Origin: Bythopirellula goksoeyrii | Lineage (GTDB): Bacteria; Planctomycetota; Planctomycetia; Pirellulales; Lacipirellulaceae | Length of the DNA: 64,000 nt | NCBI RefSeq assembly: GCF_008065115.1 | Contig: NZ_CP042913.1 | Span: 5,405,257 to 5,469,256, forward strand | Direction of reading: 5' to 3' | Part shown: piece after piece, positions 16,033-23,921 of the stretch | How the letters are laid out: every line of letters starts with the position of its first letter | Numbering within the stretch: the first letter of the stretch is position 1 | Made by a program: the position numbers and the translations under genes | The notes under the pieces: model-generated | Databases searched by the model: none | Told to the model about the DNA's origin: nothing | What the model saw: the letters and a program-made list of their open reading frames with translations, nothing else

Positions 16033-18413
16033 ACATCGTATGCTTTCGATTCCTTACCTTTAGTCTGCTGGCAAGCTGTGCACTCCTTACCGATGCCTTG
16101 CCAAGAAGCCTTGCCTTCGCCGAAACCGCTGAGTTACCGAGAAAGTCACCTGCGGAACTCGGTCTCCAGGCCGATCAGCTCGACCGGATCGATGAACTGG
16201 TGGCAGCTGAAATCGAGAAGGGAAACTTACCCGGTTGTGTCGTGATGATAGGACGCCGCGGAGGGATCGGATTTGCGCGGGCCTACGGCCATCGCCAACT
16301 CGAGCCTACGAGCGAAGAGATGACGCTCGACACGGTGTTTGACCTTGCTTCGCTTACCAAGCCCCTGGCCACGGCAACAAGTATCATGAAACTAGTGGAA
16401 CGTGGACAGGTGAGACTGCGGGAACCCGTGGCGACTTACATCCCTGAGTTCGCCCAAAACGGTAAGAACTCGATCACCATCGAACACCTCCTTACCCATC
16501 AAGGAGGGCTCATTCCCGATAACCCGTTGGCGGATTATGAACATGGGTCCGAAGAAGCATGGAAAAACATCTGGGAGTTGGCTCCCAGGAATCCCGTCGG
16601 GACGAAGTTTGCCTACACTGACGTAGGATTCCTGGTTCTTGGTCAAGTGATCGAGCGCGTGACAGGCAAGGACGTTGCTACCTTTGCGCGTGAGAATATC
16701 TTTGAGCCGCTTGGCATGTCCGAGACAGGGTATCTACCGGAGGAGGAACTGCGAGCTCGCGCAGCCACCACCGAAAAACGAGATGACGAGTGGCTGCGCG
16801 GCGAAGTGCATGATCCTCGCGCCGCACTACTCGGAGGAGTCGCAGGGCATGCAGGCCTGTTCTCCACGGCTGGCGACATTGCCAAGTATGCACAAATGAT
16901 CTTGGACGCCGGCAAGGTCAACGGTTCGCAATTGTTCAGCCCGCTGACGATTGCCGAGATGGGTCGGCGGAGAAATGTTGACGGAAACGAGCGTGCCCTG
17001 GGTTGGGATAGTTTGAGCAAATACTCCAGCAATCGGGGAGAATTGTTCAGCGACAAAGCCATTGGACACGGCGGCTTCACTGGGACTGCCCTCTGGATCG
17101 ATCCCGAGCTTGATCTCTTCGTGGTTTTCTTGTCCAGCCGATTACATCCCGATGGCGAAGGAAGTGTTAATCCGCTTGCAGGACGAATCGGCACGATTGC
17201 CGCCGCTTCAATTGATGCAAAGGAGTCGGAAGCGAATGACACTGTTGTTTCCTCTTCATCCTCCCCGGCGGACGACACCAAGAATACGCTGCTGGGAATC
17301 GATGTATTGGAGAGAGATCAGTTCGCTCTGCTCAAAGGTCGCAGAGTGGGTCTGATCACCAACCATACGGGACTCAACAGCGCAGGAGAACGCACGATTG
17401 ATTTGTTGCATGCAGCACCGAATGTAGAATTGATCTCCATTTTCAGTCCCGAGCATGGATTGCAGGGAAAGCTCGACGAGCCCAATATATCTGATACCCG
17501 CGACGAAGCGACGGGGCTTCCTGTTCACAGCCTCTATGGAGAATCTCGGAAACCAGATGCCAAGCAATTAGAAGGTATTGATACCCTCGTGTTCGACATC
17601 CAGGATATTGGAACCCGCTTCTACACCTATATTTCAACGATGGGCTTAGCCCTCGAAGCCGCAGGGGAACATGACTTAAAGTTTGTGGTGTTGGATCGTC
17701 CCAATCCACTCGGCGGTGTGCTCGTCGAAGGCCCTGTTCTCGACTTGGACAATAAATCGTTCGTTGGCTTTCACGAAATTTCAGTGCGTCATGGCATGAC
17801 CATGGGTGAACTGGCGCAAATGTTCCAAGCGGAAGACAAACTCGATGTCGATCTCCAAGTTGTGAACATGGAACATTGGTCTCGCGATCAGCATTGGGAT
17901 CAGACAGGTTTGGTTTGGACGAATCCGTCTCCGAATATGCGAAGTCTTACTCAGGCTCTGCTGTATCCTGGAATCGGACTGCTGGAAACCACCAATCTCT
18001 CTGTGGGGCGAGGAACCGATACGCCGTTCGAAGTCATCGGTGCGCCGTGGATCGACGCAACGAAGCTAGCTCAGTTTCTCAATCAGCAAAACATGCCAGG
18101 CGTAACCTTTGTGCCGATTCGCTTTACTCCTCGTGAAAGCAAGTTCGCGAAGGAAGCTTGCGAGGGGATCAATGTCATCGTCGTAGATCGCCAAGCGTTT
18201 GAGCCGGTACGTACTGGGTTGGTCATTGCGTTGGCATTGAGAGAACTCTTCCCACAAGACTGGGATATGGCCCGCTACAATCGACTTTTGGCAAATGATC
18301 AGGTCTACTCGGCGATTTCCGAGGGTACGACGATTGAGCAACTCAATGAACTCATTGCCCCCGCCCTGGAGGATTTCAAATCGCGCCGACGAGAGTTCTT
18401 GATCTATCGCTAG
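16029..18413 (+). CDS. namZ: exported fusion of AmpC-type serine hydrolase and NamZ exo-beta-N-acetylmuramidase
   Basis: A 794-aa secreted protein with a signal peptide (LTFSLLASCALLTDALPRSL). Residues about 45-390 are a class C beta-lactamase/AmpC-like domain with Ser108-x-x-Lys111 (SLTK), Tyr196 (YTD) and HGGFTG in the place of KTG. Such domains act as esterases or amidases on muropeptides. After a Ser-rich linker (VVSSSSSPADD), residues about 415-794 form a DUF1343/NamZ (GH171) domain with LITNHTGLNSAGERT, FSPEHGLQG and VFDIQDIGTRFYTYIST. Bacillus subtilis encodes the two parts as separate neighbours (ybbE and ybbC). NamZ removes terminal MurNAc from glycan ends. Here the fusion is coupled to the SSS transporter. 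No NagZ homologue was seen in the window. Confidence 0.9.
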   Translation: MNIVCFRFLTFSLLASCALLTDALPRSLAFAETAELPRKSPAELGLQADQLDRIDELVAAEIEKGNLPGCVVMIGRRGGIGFARAYGHRQLEPTSEEMTLDTVFDLASLTKPLATATSIMKLVERGQVRLREPVATYIPEFAQNGKNSITIEHLLTHQGGLIPDNPLADYEHGSEEAWKNIWELAPRNPVGTKFAYTDVGFLVLGQVIERVTGKDVATFARENIFEPLGMSETGYLPEEELRARAATTEKRDDEWLRGEVHDPRAALLGGVAGHAGLFSTAGDIAKYAQMILDAGKVNGSQLFSPLTIAEMGRRRNVDGNERALGWDSLSKYSSNRGELFSDKAIGHGGFTGTALWIDPELDLFVVFLSSRLHPDGEGSVNPLAGRIGTIAAASIDAKESEANDTVVSSSSSPADDTKNTLLGIDVLERDQFALLKGRRVGLITNHTGLNSAGERTIDLLHAAPNVELISIFSPEHGLQGKLDEPNISDTRDEATGLPVHSLYGESRKPDAKQLEGIDTLVFDIQDIGTRFYTYISTMGLALEAAGEHDLKFVVLDRPNPLGGVLVEGPVLDLDNKSFVGFHEISVRHGMTMGELAQMFQAEDKLDVDLQVVNMEHWSRDQHWDQTGLVWTNPSPNMRSLTQALLYPGIGLLETTNLSVGRGTDTPFEVIGAPWIDATKLAQFLNQQNMPGVTFVPIRFTPRESKFAKEACEGINVIVVDRQAFEPVRTGLVIALALRELFPQDWDMARYNRLLANDQVYSAISEGTTIEQLNELIAPALEDFKSRRREFLIYR

Positions 18414-18439
18414 CACGGTTTCCGCTGCGTCTTGTCTTT

Positions 18440-19612
18440 CTATCGCCCATGCATTTGCTTGCGAAACGCAAGTGGCGTTTGACCGAAACGCTTGCGAAAG
18501 GCGACGCCGAACTGGGTCGTCCCTGCATAGCCACAAGCGTCCGCAATCGCCTCGACCGAGAGATCCGATTGCGAAAGCAACTCTTTGCCTCGTTCGAGCC
18601 GCAGACGGCGAATTTCCTCGGCTGGCAAACGACCGAAATACTTCTTGAACTGCAATTCCAGAAAACGCCTCGAGACGGGCACCTCGCGCAGGACATCCTC
18701 GACGACGATTCCCTTGTAGGCATGGGCCTGAATAAAACGCATCGCCTTGGTGATCATCACATCGTCAATCGCTAAGGCATCGGTTGATTGTTTGCCGATC
18801 ACACAGGTGGGGGAGATCAGTCGCGGCTGGGCAGGTGGGGATTCGCCTTTCAGCATGGCGTCTAGCATAGCGGCAGCTTCGTAGCCAATTCGCTGGCTTG
18901 CTACCAAGACGCTCGACAGCGGCGGAGTACTGAGCCCGCAAATAAGCTCATCCGTCTCGGCGGCTAAGATTGCGACCTCATCAGGAACAGAGATCCCTTC
19001 CATGCTGCATATCTCCGTGAGCTCTCGGCCACGACGGGCATCGACAGTAAAAATCGCCACCGGGCGCGGGAGGTGACTGAGCCACCGATGCACGCGAGTA
19101 TGCTGTTCATCGCGCCCGATGCGGCGAGTCACTCGATAGCCGGGCTTGTACACATGGCAGGTGAGATTCTGCTCATTCAATTCCGCGACAAATGCTTTCT
19201 CACATTCCTTGGAATACTCATTGCTCGGTGGTGCGTAATAGGCAAAGTGTTTCAGGCCGCGTCCTTGAAAGTGGCTTAGCGCCATCTTGGCCCTTTCCGC
19301 TTCATTGGTGCGAATTTGACCCATCCCCGGAAGTTCTGGGTAAACATCATCAACATTGACTGTCGGCAGGCCCGTTTCAGAGATCTCCTCAAGTTGCAGT
19401 GGCGTACTGATGCGAGCGATGATACCGTCGCCACGCCAGCGGTCCGGTAACGACCAACGTCGACTGTAATCACGTGGGTCGGTGAGCAAATTCCAAGGAC
19501 CGAATTTGCTGCTATAGTCGGCGATGCCTTGGACTACGCTTCGTCCCCAGCTGTAATCCGTTTCGACGAGGACGGCGACTTCGAGCACGCGTATCTTGGT
19601 TGATTTGGGCAT
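18440..19612 (-). CDS. XylR-type transcriptional regulator (sugar-binding sensor plus AraC DNA-binding domain)
   Basis: About 390 aa from ATG 19612; a TTG at 19642 would add ten residues without a ribosome site. The N-terminal two thirds resemble a LacI/periplasmic-binding sensor fold (VAVLVETDYSWGRSVVQGIA, FAYYAPPSNEYS, LSSVLVASQRIGYEAAAML). The last 100 residues are an AraC-family double helix-turn-helix (EDVLREVPVSRRFLELQFKK, IADACGYAGTTQFGVAFRKR). Planctomycetes use many such regulators for sugar genes. It lies convergent to namZ and divergent to the anmK-like gene at 19868. A MurNAc-type sugar is the likely effector from context; that is an inference. Confidence 0.85.
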   Translation of the reverse strand: MPKSTKIRVLEVAVLVETDYSWGRSVVQGIADYSSKFGPWNLLTDPRDYSRRWSLPDRWRGDGIIARISTPLQLEEISETGLPTVNVDDVYPELPGMGQIRTNEAERAKMALSHFQGRGLKHFAYYAPPSNEYSKECEKAFVAELNEQNLTCHVYKPGYRVTRRIGRDEQHTRVHRWLSHLPRPVAIFTVDARRGRELTEICSMEGISVPDEVAILAAETDELICGLSTPPLSSVLVASQRIGYEAAAMLDAMLKGESPPAQPRLISPTCVIGKQSTDALAIDDVMITKAMRFIQAHAYKGIVVEDVLREVPVSRRFLELQFKKYFGRLPAEEIRRLRLERGKELLSQSDLSVEAIADACGYAGTTQFGVAFRKRFGQTPLAFRKQMHGR

Positions 19613-19760
19613 GGGTAGTATTTCGGTTTGGTGATGTCGCAACTATCGTTGGAGACAACTATTAAGTACAGTCGCTGTTCTATTGGCACGACACTTTCCA
19701 GTAACATCTCCTAGGGATCAGAATCCCCGGGAACTTAAATCTACGCTATTATACCACAAC

Positions 19761-19787
19761 ATGCGCAAAATGTCGAAATTTATGCGC
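19761..19787. promoter_or_regulatory. candidate operator between the XylR-like regulator and anmK2
   Basis: Imperfect inverted repeat GCGCAAAAT / ATTTATGCGC around GTCGA in the AT-rich divergent spacer (19613-19867). Position and symmetry suggest a binding site for the adjacent regulator. TGCGCA also occurs at 14395-14400 in the murQ spacer, which is weak support for a shared site. Confidence 0.35.
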
Positions 19788-19867
19788 TGTTTATCGGGCA
19801 TCGCATAGCCACTAATGGTAGACTTACAGATTAGGGTTCTGTCGATTCTCCCCACCAAAGGTGGTAA

Positions 19868-20953
19868 GTGCCTCGCTCCTCATTTACACGGTCCGTCGGT
19901 TTGACGAGCTCGTCTTCGGGCGACGGGGTGGAAGCTGCCATTATTGAGACCGACGGGCGGGACGAAATCCAGCCGCTCGGTGGAATTTCTTTGCCCTACG
20001 ATAGCCAACTTCGCTGGCGAATCCTGGAGGCGACCCAAAACGATTTGCCGACGACAGAGATCTTACGTCTCGAGAAGAAACTAACTCAGCACCATCTCAG
20101 CGCCTTCGAGTTATTAAAAGACACCTACCCGAAAGAAGTGGCTCAGGCAACCATTTTGGGATATCAAGGTCATACGCTTCGACATATTCCAAGTGAAGGT
20201 CTGAGCCTGCAGATCGGCAACGCCTGGCAACTTGCTGAAGGGACCGGACTCCCCGTGGTGAGTGACTTCCGCCGGCACGACATGGCAATTGGTGGCCAAG
20301 GTGGTCCGTTGGGGGCCATGTTTCACTGGGCTCTAATGGCTCGCGAGCCACGTCCAGCCATGATGCTTAGCTTAGGATCAGTAGCAACGGTGACATGGCT
20401 GAGCAAAGATGATGAAGTCATTGCAGGTGACACCGGCCCCGGTGTGGCCTTGCTGAATGAGTGGGTGCAAGAAATGGCCGAGTTGCCCTACGATCGTGAA
20501 GGTCGGATAGCAAGCGAAGGGACTGTCGATACGAAACTCGTTCAAGAAGCTTTAAAGTCACCGTTTTTCTCACGCAAATTGCCGAAGTCCGCCTCTCGCT
20601 ATGAATTCGACCACATCGATGTAGCCGGGCTGAGTGTCCCTGATGGGGCAGCCACTCTTTGTCAGATCACAGTCGAGTCCTTTGTACGAGCGGTCAAACA
20701 ACTTCCTGAACTGCCCGAAGAACTCTGGGTCACTGGCCGTGGGAGCGAACACCCCGTAATCAATCAAATGCTCGCCAAACATTTCAAGTCCGTGAAAAAC
20801 GTAAGCGAACGTGGGCTCAATCCACTCACCATGGCTGCCGAGTGTTTCGCTTGGTTAGCAGTCCGCCACATCAAAGGGCTGTCCATTACCACCCCAGAAA
20901 CTACAGGTTGCCCCAGTGCGGATTGCGCCGGTTTCATGACTTCGCCCCAGTAA
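19868..20953 (+). CDS. divergent AnmK paralogue, possible pseudoenzyme
   Basis: A 361-aa homologue of the anmK product at 11360, similar along its whole length (QIGNAWQLAEGTGLPVVSDF, KSASRYEFDHIDVAGLSVPD, NVSERGLNP). Several active-site signatures are altered. GFMSGTSCDGVD becomes VGLTSSSSGDGVE. The His of GFHGHT becomes Gln (GYQGHT). LNLGGVANVTWL becomes LSLGSVATVTWL, losing both Asn. GGGVHHP becomes GRGSEHP. The DTGPG motif with the presumed base remains. Either specificity has shifted or kinase activity is lost and the protein acts as a sugar sensor. Translation starts at GTG 19868. The regulator gene is divergent across 255 bp. An R1 element follows the gene. Confidence 0.8.
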   Translation: MPRSSFTRSVGLTSSSSGDGVEAAIIETDGRDEIQPLGGISLPYDSQLRWRILEATQNDLPTTEILRLEKKLTQHHLSAFELLKDTYPKEVAQATILGYQGHTLRHIPSEGLSLQIGNAWQLAEGTGLPVVSDFRRHDMAIGGQGGPLGAMFHWALMAREPRPAMMLSLGSVATVTWLSKDDEVIAGDTGPGVALLNEWVQEMAELPYDREGRIASEGTVDTKLVQEALKSPFFSRKLPKSASRYEFDHIDVAGLSVPDGAATLCQITVESFVRAVKQLPELPEELWVTGRGSEHPVINQMLAKHFKSVKNVSERGLNPLTMAAECFAWLAVRHIKGLSITTPETTGCPSADCAGFMTSPQ

Positions 20954-20994
20954 TGGTAATTGGACAACTGAGGATGTCTGGGAATTCTCTTTGC

Positions 20995-21055
20995 TGTCAT
21001 TTCGAGGTACTGGAAAGAAATCTGTCCAGATCCCTCGGAATACCTCGGGATGACA
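20995..21055 (+). repeat. R1 palindromic element core, copy 3
   Basis: Core TGTCATTTCGAGGTACT to ATACCTCGGGATGACA in the orientation of copy 1. A left outer repeat variant (GATGTCTGGGAATT, 20973-20986) is present; no right outer repeat is obvious. Confidence 0.8.
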
Positions 21056-21113
21056 GATCGCTTCACTGCTCCGTGATTCTTACGATTCACATCTTCTCAG
21101 CAGGAATCAAAGA

Positions 21114-21236
21114 GGGGAAATTAGACGCGGACAAACGCGGATTTAGCGGATTACCGCGGATCATTCGTGAGATGAATTCTTTTGTAATCTGCGTCGATCC
21201 GTCCGATCAGCGATCATCCGCGTCTAATTTCTTCCT
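21114..21236. repeat. R3-type long hairpin (GCGGA family)
   Basis: Left arm starts GGGGAAATTAGACGCGGA and right arm ends TCCGCGTCTAATTTCTTCC, with further internal pairing of CGCGGAT / ATCCGCG-like units. Similar units occur at 46583 and 60145. Confidence 0.75.
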
Positions 21237-21349
21237 TTGTGGCTACCGTGCTCCAACCTGAGCGCATGCAGGGGACTTACGTCCCCCGACGCGCCATGCG
21301 GGGAGGAAGTTCCAATCAATGGTTGAGTTGTCAAAGAACGTAAGTAGAG

Positions 21350-21412
21350 GTCAGAGGTCAGAGGTTAGAAGTTAGAGGTTAGTGATTGGTCATTGGGCAT
21401 TGGAAATTGGTC
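21350..21412. repeat. R5 imperfect short tandem repeat
   Basis: Units AGAGGTCAG/AGAGGTTAG, then GTGATTGGTCATTGGGCATT and AAATTGGTCATTCC. A related ATTGGTCATTGG block occurs at 53405-53462. Confidence 0.6.
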
Positions 21413-21845
21413 ATTCCTTTGTTGTGTGGATGGTGTAAAGTTCACGAATCTTTTTCACTCCTACGCACCAAGCGGGAGTTTTGTCCCGGCACATTTTTGG
21501 CGAAAACTCTCTCTACAAAACAAAATCCCCTCTCATTGCGTCATTCTGTTGGGCTTCAACTCGTTGGCCGATCAGGACTTACAAGAATCTCGTTGCTTGC
21601 CGCGCGGTGGGGTTTTGAAAACAGAACTCCACCAAACTGGCGGCTACTTGCTTGTCTAAACCGTCAAACTCTTTCAGCGCGCAAACCTAGCGCGAGCAAA
21701 CCCGTAAGACCTTACGGGCGGTGGTGTGTTCCTATGACATACCGCATGCTCCATTATCAAGATGCTGGGGTGAAGTTCCACAACTTTTTTTGGGCCAATC
21801 GAAGAACAGCCGCGAACATGAGTGACCGGACAGAGACGGATAGAA

Positions 21846-21891
21846 AAGGGGGACTTTCTGGATACTCGATTAAGGTAGAATGTCCCCTTAG
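21846..21891. repeat. R7 hairpin, left copy (3' side of pseudokinase gene)
   Basis: Arms AAGGGGGACTTTCT and AGAATGTCCCCTT enclose an AT-rich loop. The partner is at 22731-22776 on the other side of the gene. It could double as a terminator. Confidence 0.65.
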
Positions 21892-21895
21892 TTTA

Positions 21896-22594
21896 CTACG
21901 GACCTTCCGCCTTCCAAGACTTTATTGCCAAAATCACGTCTTCAGCGGATTGATACCGATTCTCCGCTTTCTTTGCTAACATCCTATCGCAGATGGCCGC
22001 CAGACCAGCTGGAACCCCTTCCCGAATAGATCCTAAAGGTGTCGGTTCTTCGATCTGGTGCTTAAGCAGCCTCTCAGATATAGAGCCAGTTGCGAATGGT
22101 GCCCTGCCGTCAAGCATGAAGTAAAGCACGCATCCTAAACTGTAAACATCTGCTCGATGGTCAGTACGTGACGCACTCAATGCTTGTTCTGGTGCCAGAT
22201 AGTCAGCAATTCCAGTCACACCTGAGGTAGTTTCTGGGAGGTCGTCAGATTCAGAAGCAATGGATGGACCGCGAAGTATTATTTTTCCGTCCTGAAGTCC
22301 AATGTTACTAGGAGATAGCCAGCCATACATCGTAGTTGTCTTGTGTAGCCTCGCAAGTTCATGAGCAATCGCCTCCAACAGTCCGACGGCTTCTTCAATT
22401 GAAAGTACACCGTCAGTTCGTACATGATCTTCGAGAGTATGCGCAAGTTGTCTATCGCCAGAATCAATGGGGTGTGCACTGAGATCATCGTCAGCTGGCA
22501 GCCGCTCTACTTTGCCTTCTATGATGAAGCAACCACACCAAGGACAAGTGCCAGCATGCAATTTCGCGTGTGCAGTTTTACAACGTTCGTCCAT
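21896..22594 (-). CDS. zinc-ribbon protein with truncated Ser/Thr pseudokinase domain
   Basis: About 232 aa from ATG 22594 (TTG 22621 is the alternative). The N-terminus has an apparent zinc knuckle (CKTAHAKLHAGTCPWCG). The rest matches only the C-lobe of a bacterial Hanks-type kinase. It has the helix before the catalytic loop (VGLLEAIAHELARLHK), an APE segment (GIADYLAPEQAL), DHRADVYSLGCVLYFMLDGR and the final helices. The glycine loop and ATP-binding lysine lobe are missing. The catalytic HRDLKPSN is replaced by YGWLSPSN and DFG by LRGPS, so it should not transfer phosphate. A scaffold or binding role is likely. R7 hairpins flank the gene on both sides. Confidence 0.75.
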   Translation of the reverse strand: MDERCKTAHAKLHAGTCPWCGCFIIEGKVERLPADDDLSAHPIDSGDRQLAHTLEDHVRTDGVLSIEEAVGLLEAIAHELARLHKTTTMYGWLSPSNIGLQDGKIILRGPSIASESDDLPETTSGVTGIADYLAPEQALSASRTDHRADVYSLGCVLYFMLDGRAPFATGSISERLLKHQIEEPTPLGSIREGVPAGLAAICDRMLAKKAENRYQSAEDVILAIKSWKAEGP

Positions 22595-22730
22595 CTCAGA
22601 GCCATCTGGTTGATTAGACAAGCAAGACTATTCGGATTGTACTCTCGTTCCGAATCCTAGTAAAATAGCCGCTCGGCTATCGGGTAACCGCGGCTACAAG
22701 GGATGGCTAGACATCCGGCGCTGGAAGAGA

Positions 22731-22776
22731 AAAGAGAGACATTCTGGTTTTTCAATTCAAGTAGAATGTCCTCGTG
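22731..22776. repeat. R7 hairpin, right copy (5' side of pseudokinase gene)
   Basis: Arms GACATTCT and AGAATGTC with loop GGTTTTTCAATTCAAGT. It matches the left copy at 21846, and a half copy (GGGGGCATTCTCCC) is at 23635. Confidence 0.65.
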
Positions 22777-23034
22777 TTTCAGCAGATCCCAGCGGCTGAC
22801 TTCTTGCGAATTCAGCTGCGGGGTGAGGACCATTCCAAGGGCGTGGGAGACGAGTTCATTTCGTCCTCGGCAATATTATCGCGGTACACGAAGTCAACTC
22901 CTCGGACGACGTTCGATTTGGTATCGTGACCCCGGGTGGCGAGAACTCTCGCTGTCGCTCAGCTTTTCTTACCCGGGGCTATTGGCTGTAATCCCTTCGG
23001 GATAGGATGATAACGGAAAGAAATTAGATCCGGA

Positions 23035-23150
23035 GTGTCCGGGAATAGAACTCGTGAAAACCAGCGATCTGTCATCCCGAGGTACTCCTAGGGATCTGGT
23101 CAGATTTCTCGGAGTACCTCGAAATGACAGCAAAGTGAATTCCCGGACAC
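23035..23150 (-). repeat. R1 palindromic element, copy 4 (complete, inverted)
   Basis: Outer repeats GTGTCCGGGAAT (23035-23046) and ATTCCCGGACAC (23139-23150) enclose a core at 23070-23129 inverted relative to copy 1. Together with copy 1 it defines the full element of about 116-124 bp. Confidence 0.85.
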
Positions 23151-23194
23151 CTTCAATTAGTTCTAACAAGTCATTCTTCGCAGGGAGCATTGGC

Positions 23195-23551
23195 ATGGCG
23201 CAAAATTCGATTACGATTATCAAACCCTACAAGTGGGAAGGCCAATGGGTCTTCGATGACGAACGTGTCGATCTGGTGAAGGAACCTTTCGTGGCGGGTG
23301 CCGATACGCTGATCGATGTTGCTGTGGAGCGTAAAGAGATTGCCAATGCGGAGCAGGGATTCCTGCTGCTATTCTCTGCTTCTGCTTTTCCGAGTGCGGA
23401 CTTGCGACTGGAATGGGTTCGGGAGGAAGCAAGTGGCAATGTCTACAAGTGGGCCGACGAAGGGATGGAAGGTTGGCTATGCCCTGCTCTGCTCAAGTAT
23501 TTTGAGAGCCCGCCTGCGGAACTCTATGTGCAGCTAAAGAACGCTGGTTAG
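23195..23551 (+). CDS. small conserved hypothetical protein
   Basis: A soluble 118-aa protein. ATG 23195 has GGGAG eight bases upstream; the longer open frame to 23054 runs through the R1 repeat and is rejected as coding. The sequence (ITIIKPYKWEGQWVFDDERV, LVKEPFVAGADTLIDVAVER, GFLLLFSASAFPSADLRLEW) resembles a short conserved family I have seen in planctomycetes and cyanobacteria, possibly DUF6717, but I am not sure. There is no known motif for catalysis. It is separated from the moxR operon by 370 bp. Confidence 0.6.
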   Translation: MAQNSITIIKPYKWEGQWVFDDERVDLVKEPFVAGADTLIDVAVERKEIANAEQGFLLLFSASAFPSADLRLEWVREEASGNVYKWADEGMEGWLCPALLKYFESPPAELYVQLKNAG

Positions 23552-23921
23552 AGTTGCGGAGTAGCAGTTGGCTGTTTTGGAAGTTGCGCGCTTTGCTGCG
23601 CTGGGGCTCCGCAGCGCGGCTAACAGCGGAAAAAAGGGGGCATTCTCCCCTGTTGTGGTCTGCTACTTACGTCACACAGAATCTCTGGTATTGCGACGCC
23701 TTAGAAAAAAGTTTGGGCGGATTACAGAACCCTTGCGGGCTCTGTCTCGTAAGCAATTAGAGGGTTCAAGAAGTGATATTGAACCAAGATGTAGCCTGTA
23801 AAATAAAGCCATTCTGCACCAGCTCCAAATTGTCCTTCCTGCTGGGCATGCAACCGACGAAACACCAAACTTCCGATTCTCCCGAATTTAGGGATTCGCC
23901 TTACCGAGGAATATCAGAAAC
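23552..23921. other. intergenic region upstream of moxR
   Basis: A GC-rich inverted repeat (GCTGCGCTGG / CCGCAGCGC, 23591-23625) and a half R7 unit (23632-23650) are seen; otherwise nothing. The moxR promoter should lie here but no clear boxes are visible. Confidence 0.5.

Larger units (their letters stand above)
20954..21895. other. repeat-rich intergenic region without genes
   Basis: Contains R1 copy 3 (20995-21055), an R3-type long hairpin (21114-21236), a block of imperfect tandem AGAGGTTAG/ATTGGTCATTGG units (21350-21412, R5) and an R7 hairpin (21846-21891). The open frame 21386-21979 runs through these and has no protein character. Confidence 0.65.
22595..23194. other. intergenic region with R7 and R1 repeats
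   Basis: No gene seen. It contains R7 (22731-22776) and the complete R1 copy 4 (23035-23150). A GC-rich stretch at 22905-22990 shows short inverted repeats (CCCGGGTGG / TTACCCGGGG) but no recognised feature. Confidence 0.6.

Noticed and set aside
21386-21979. 197-aa plus-strand open frame
   Set aside because: It crosses R5 and R7 repeats and the 3' end of the pseudokinase gene on the other strand; not coding.
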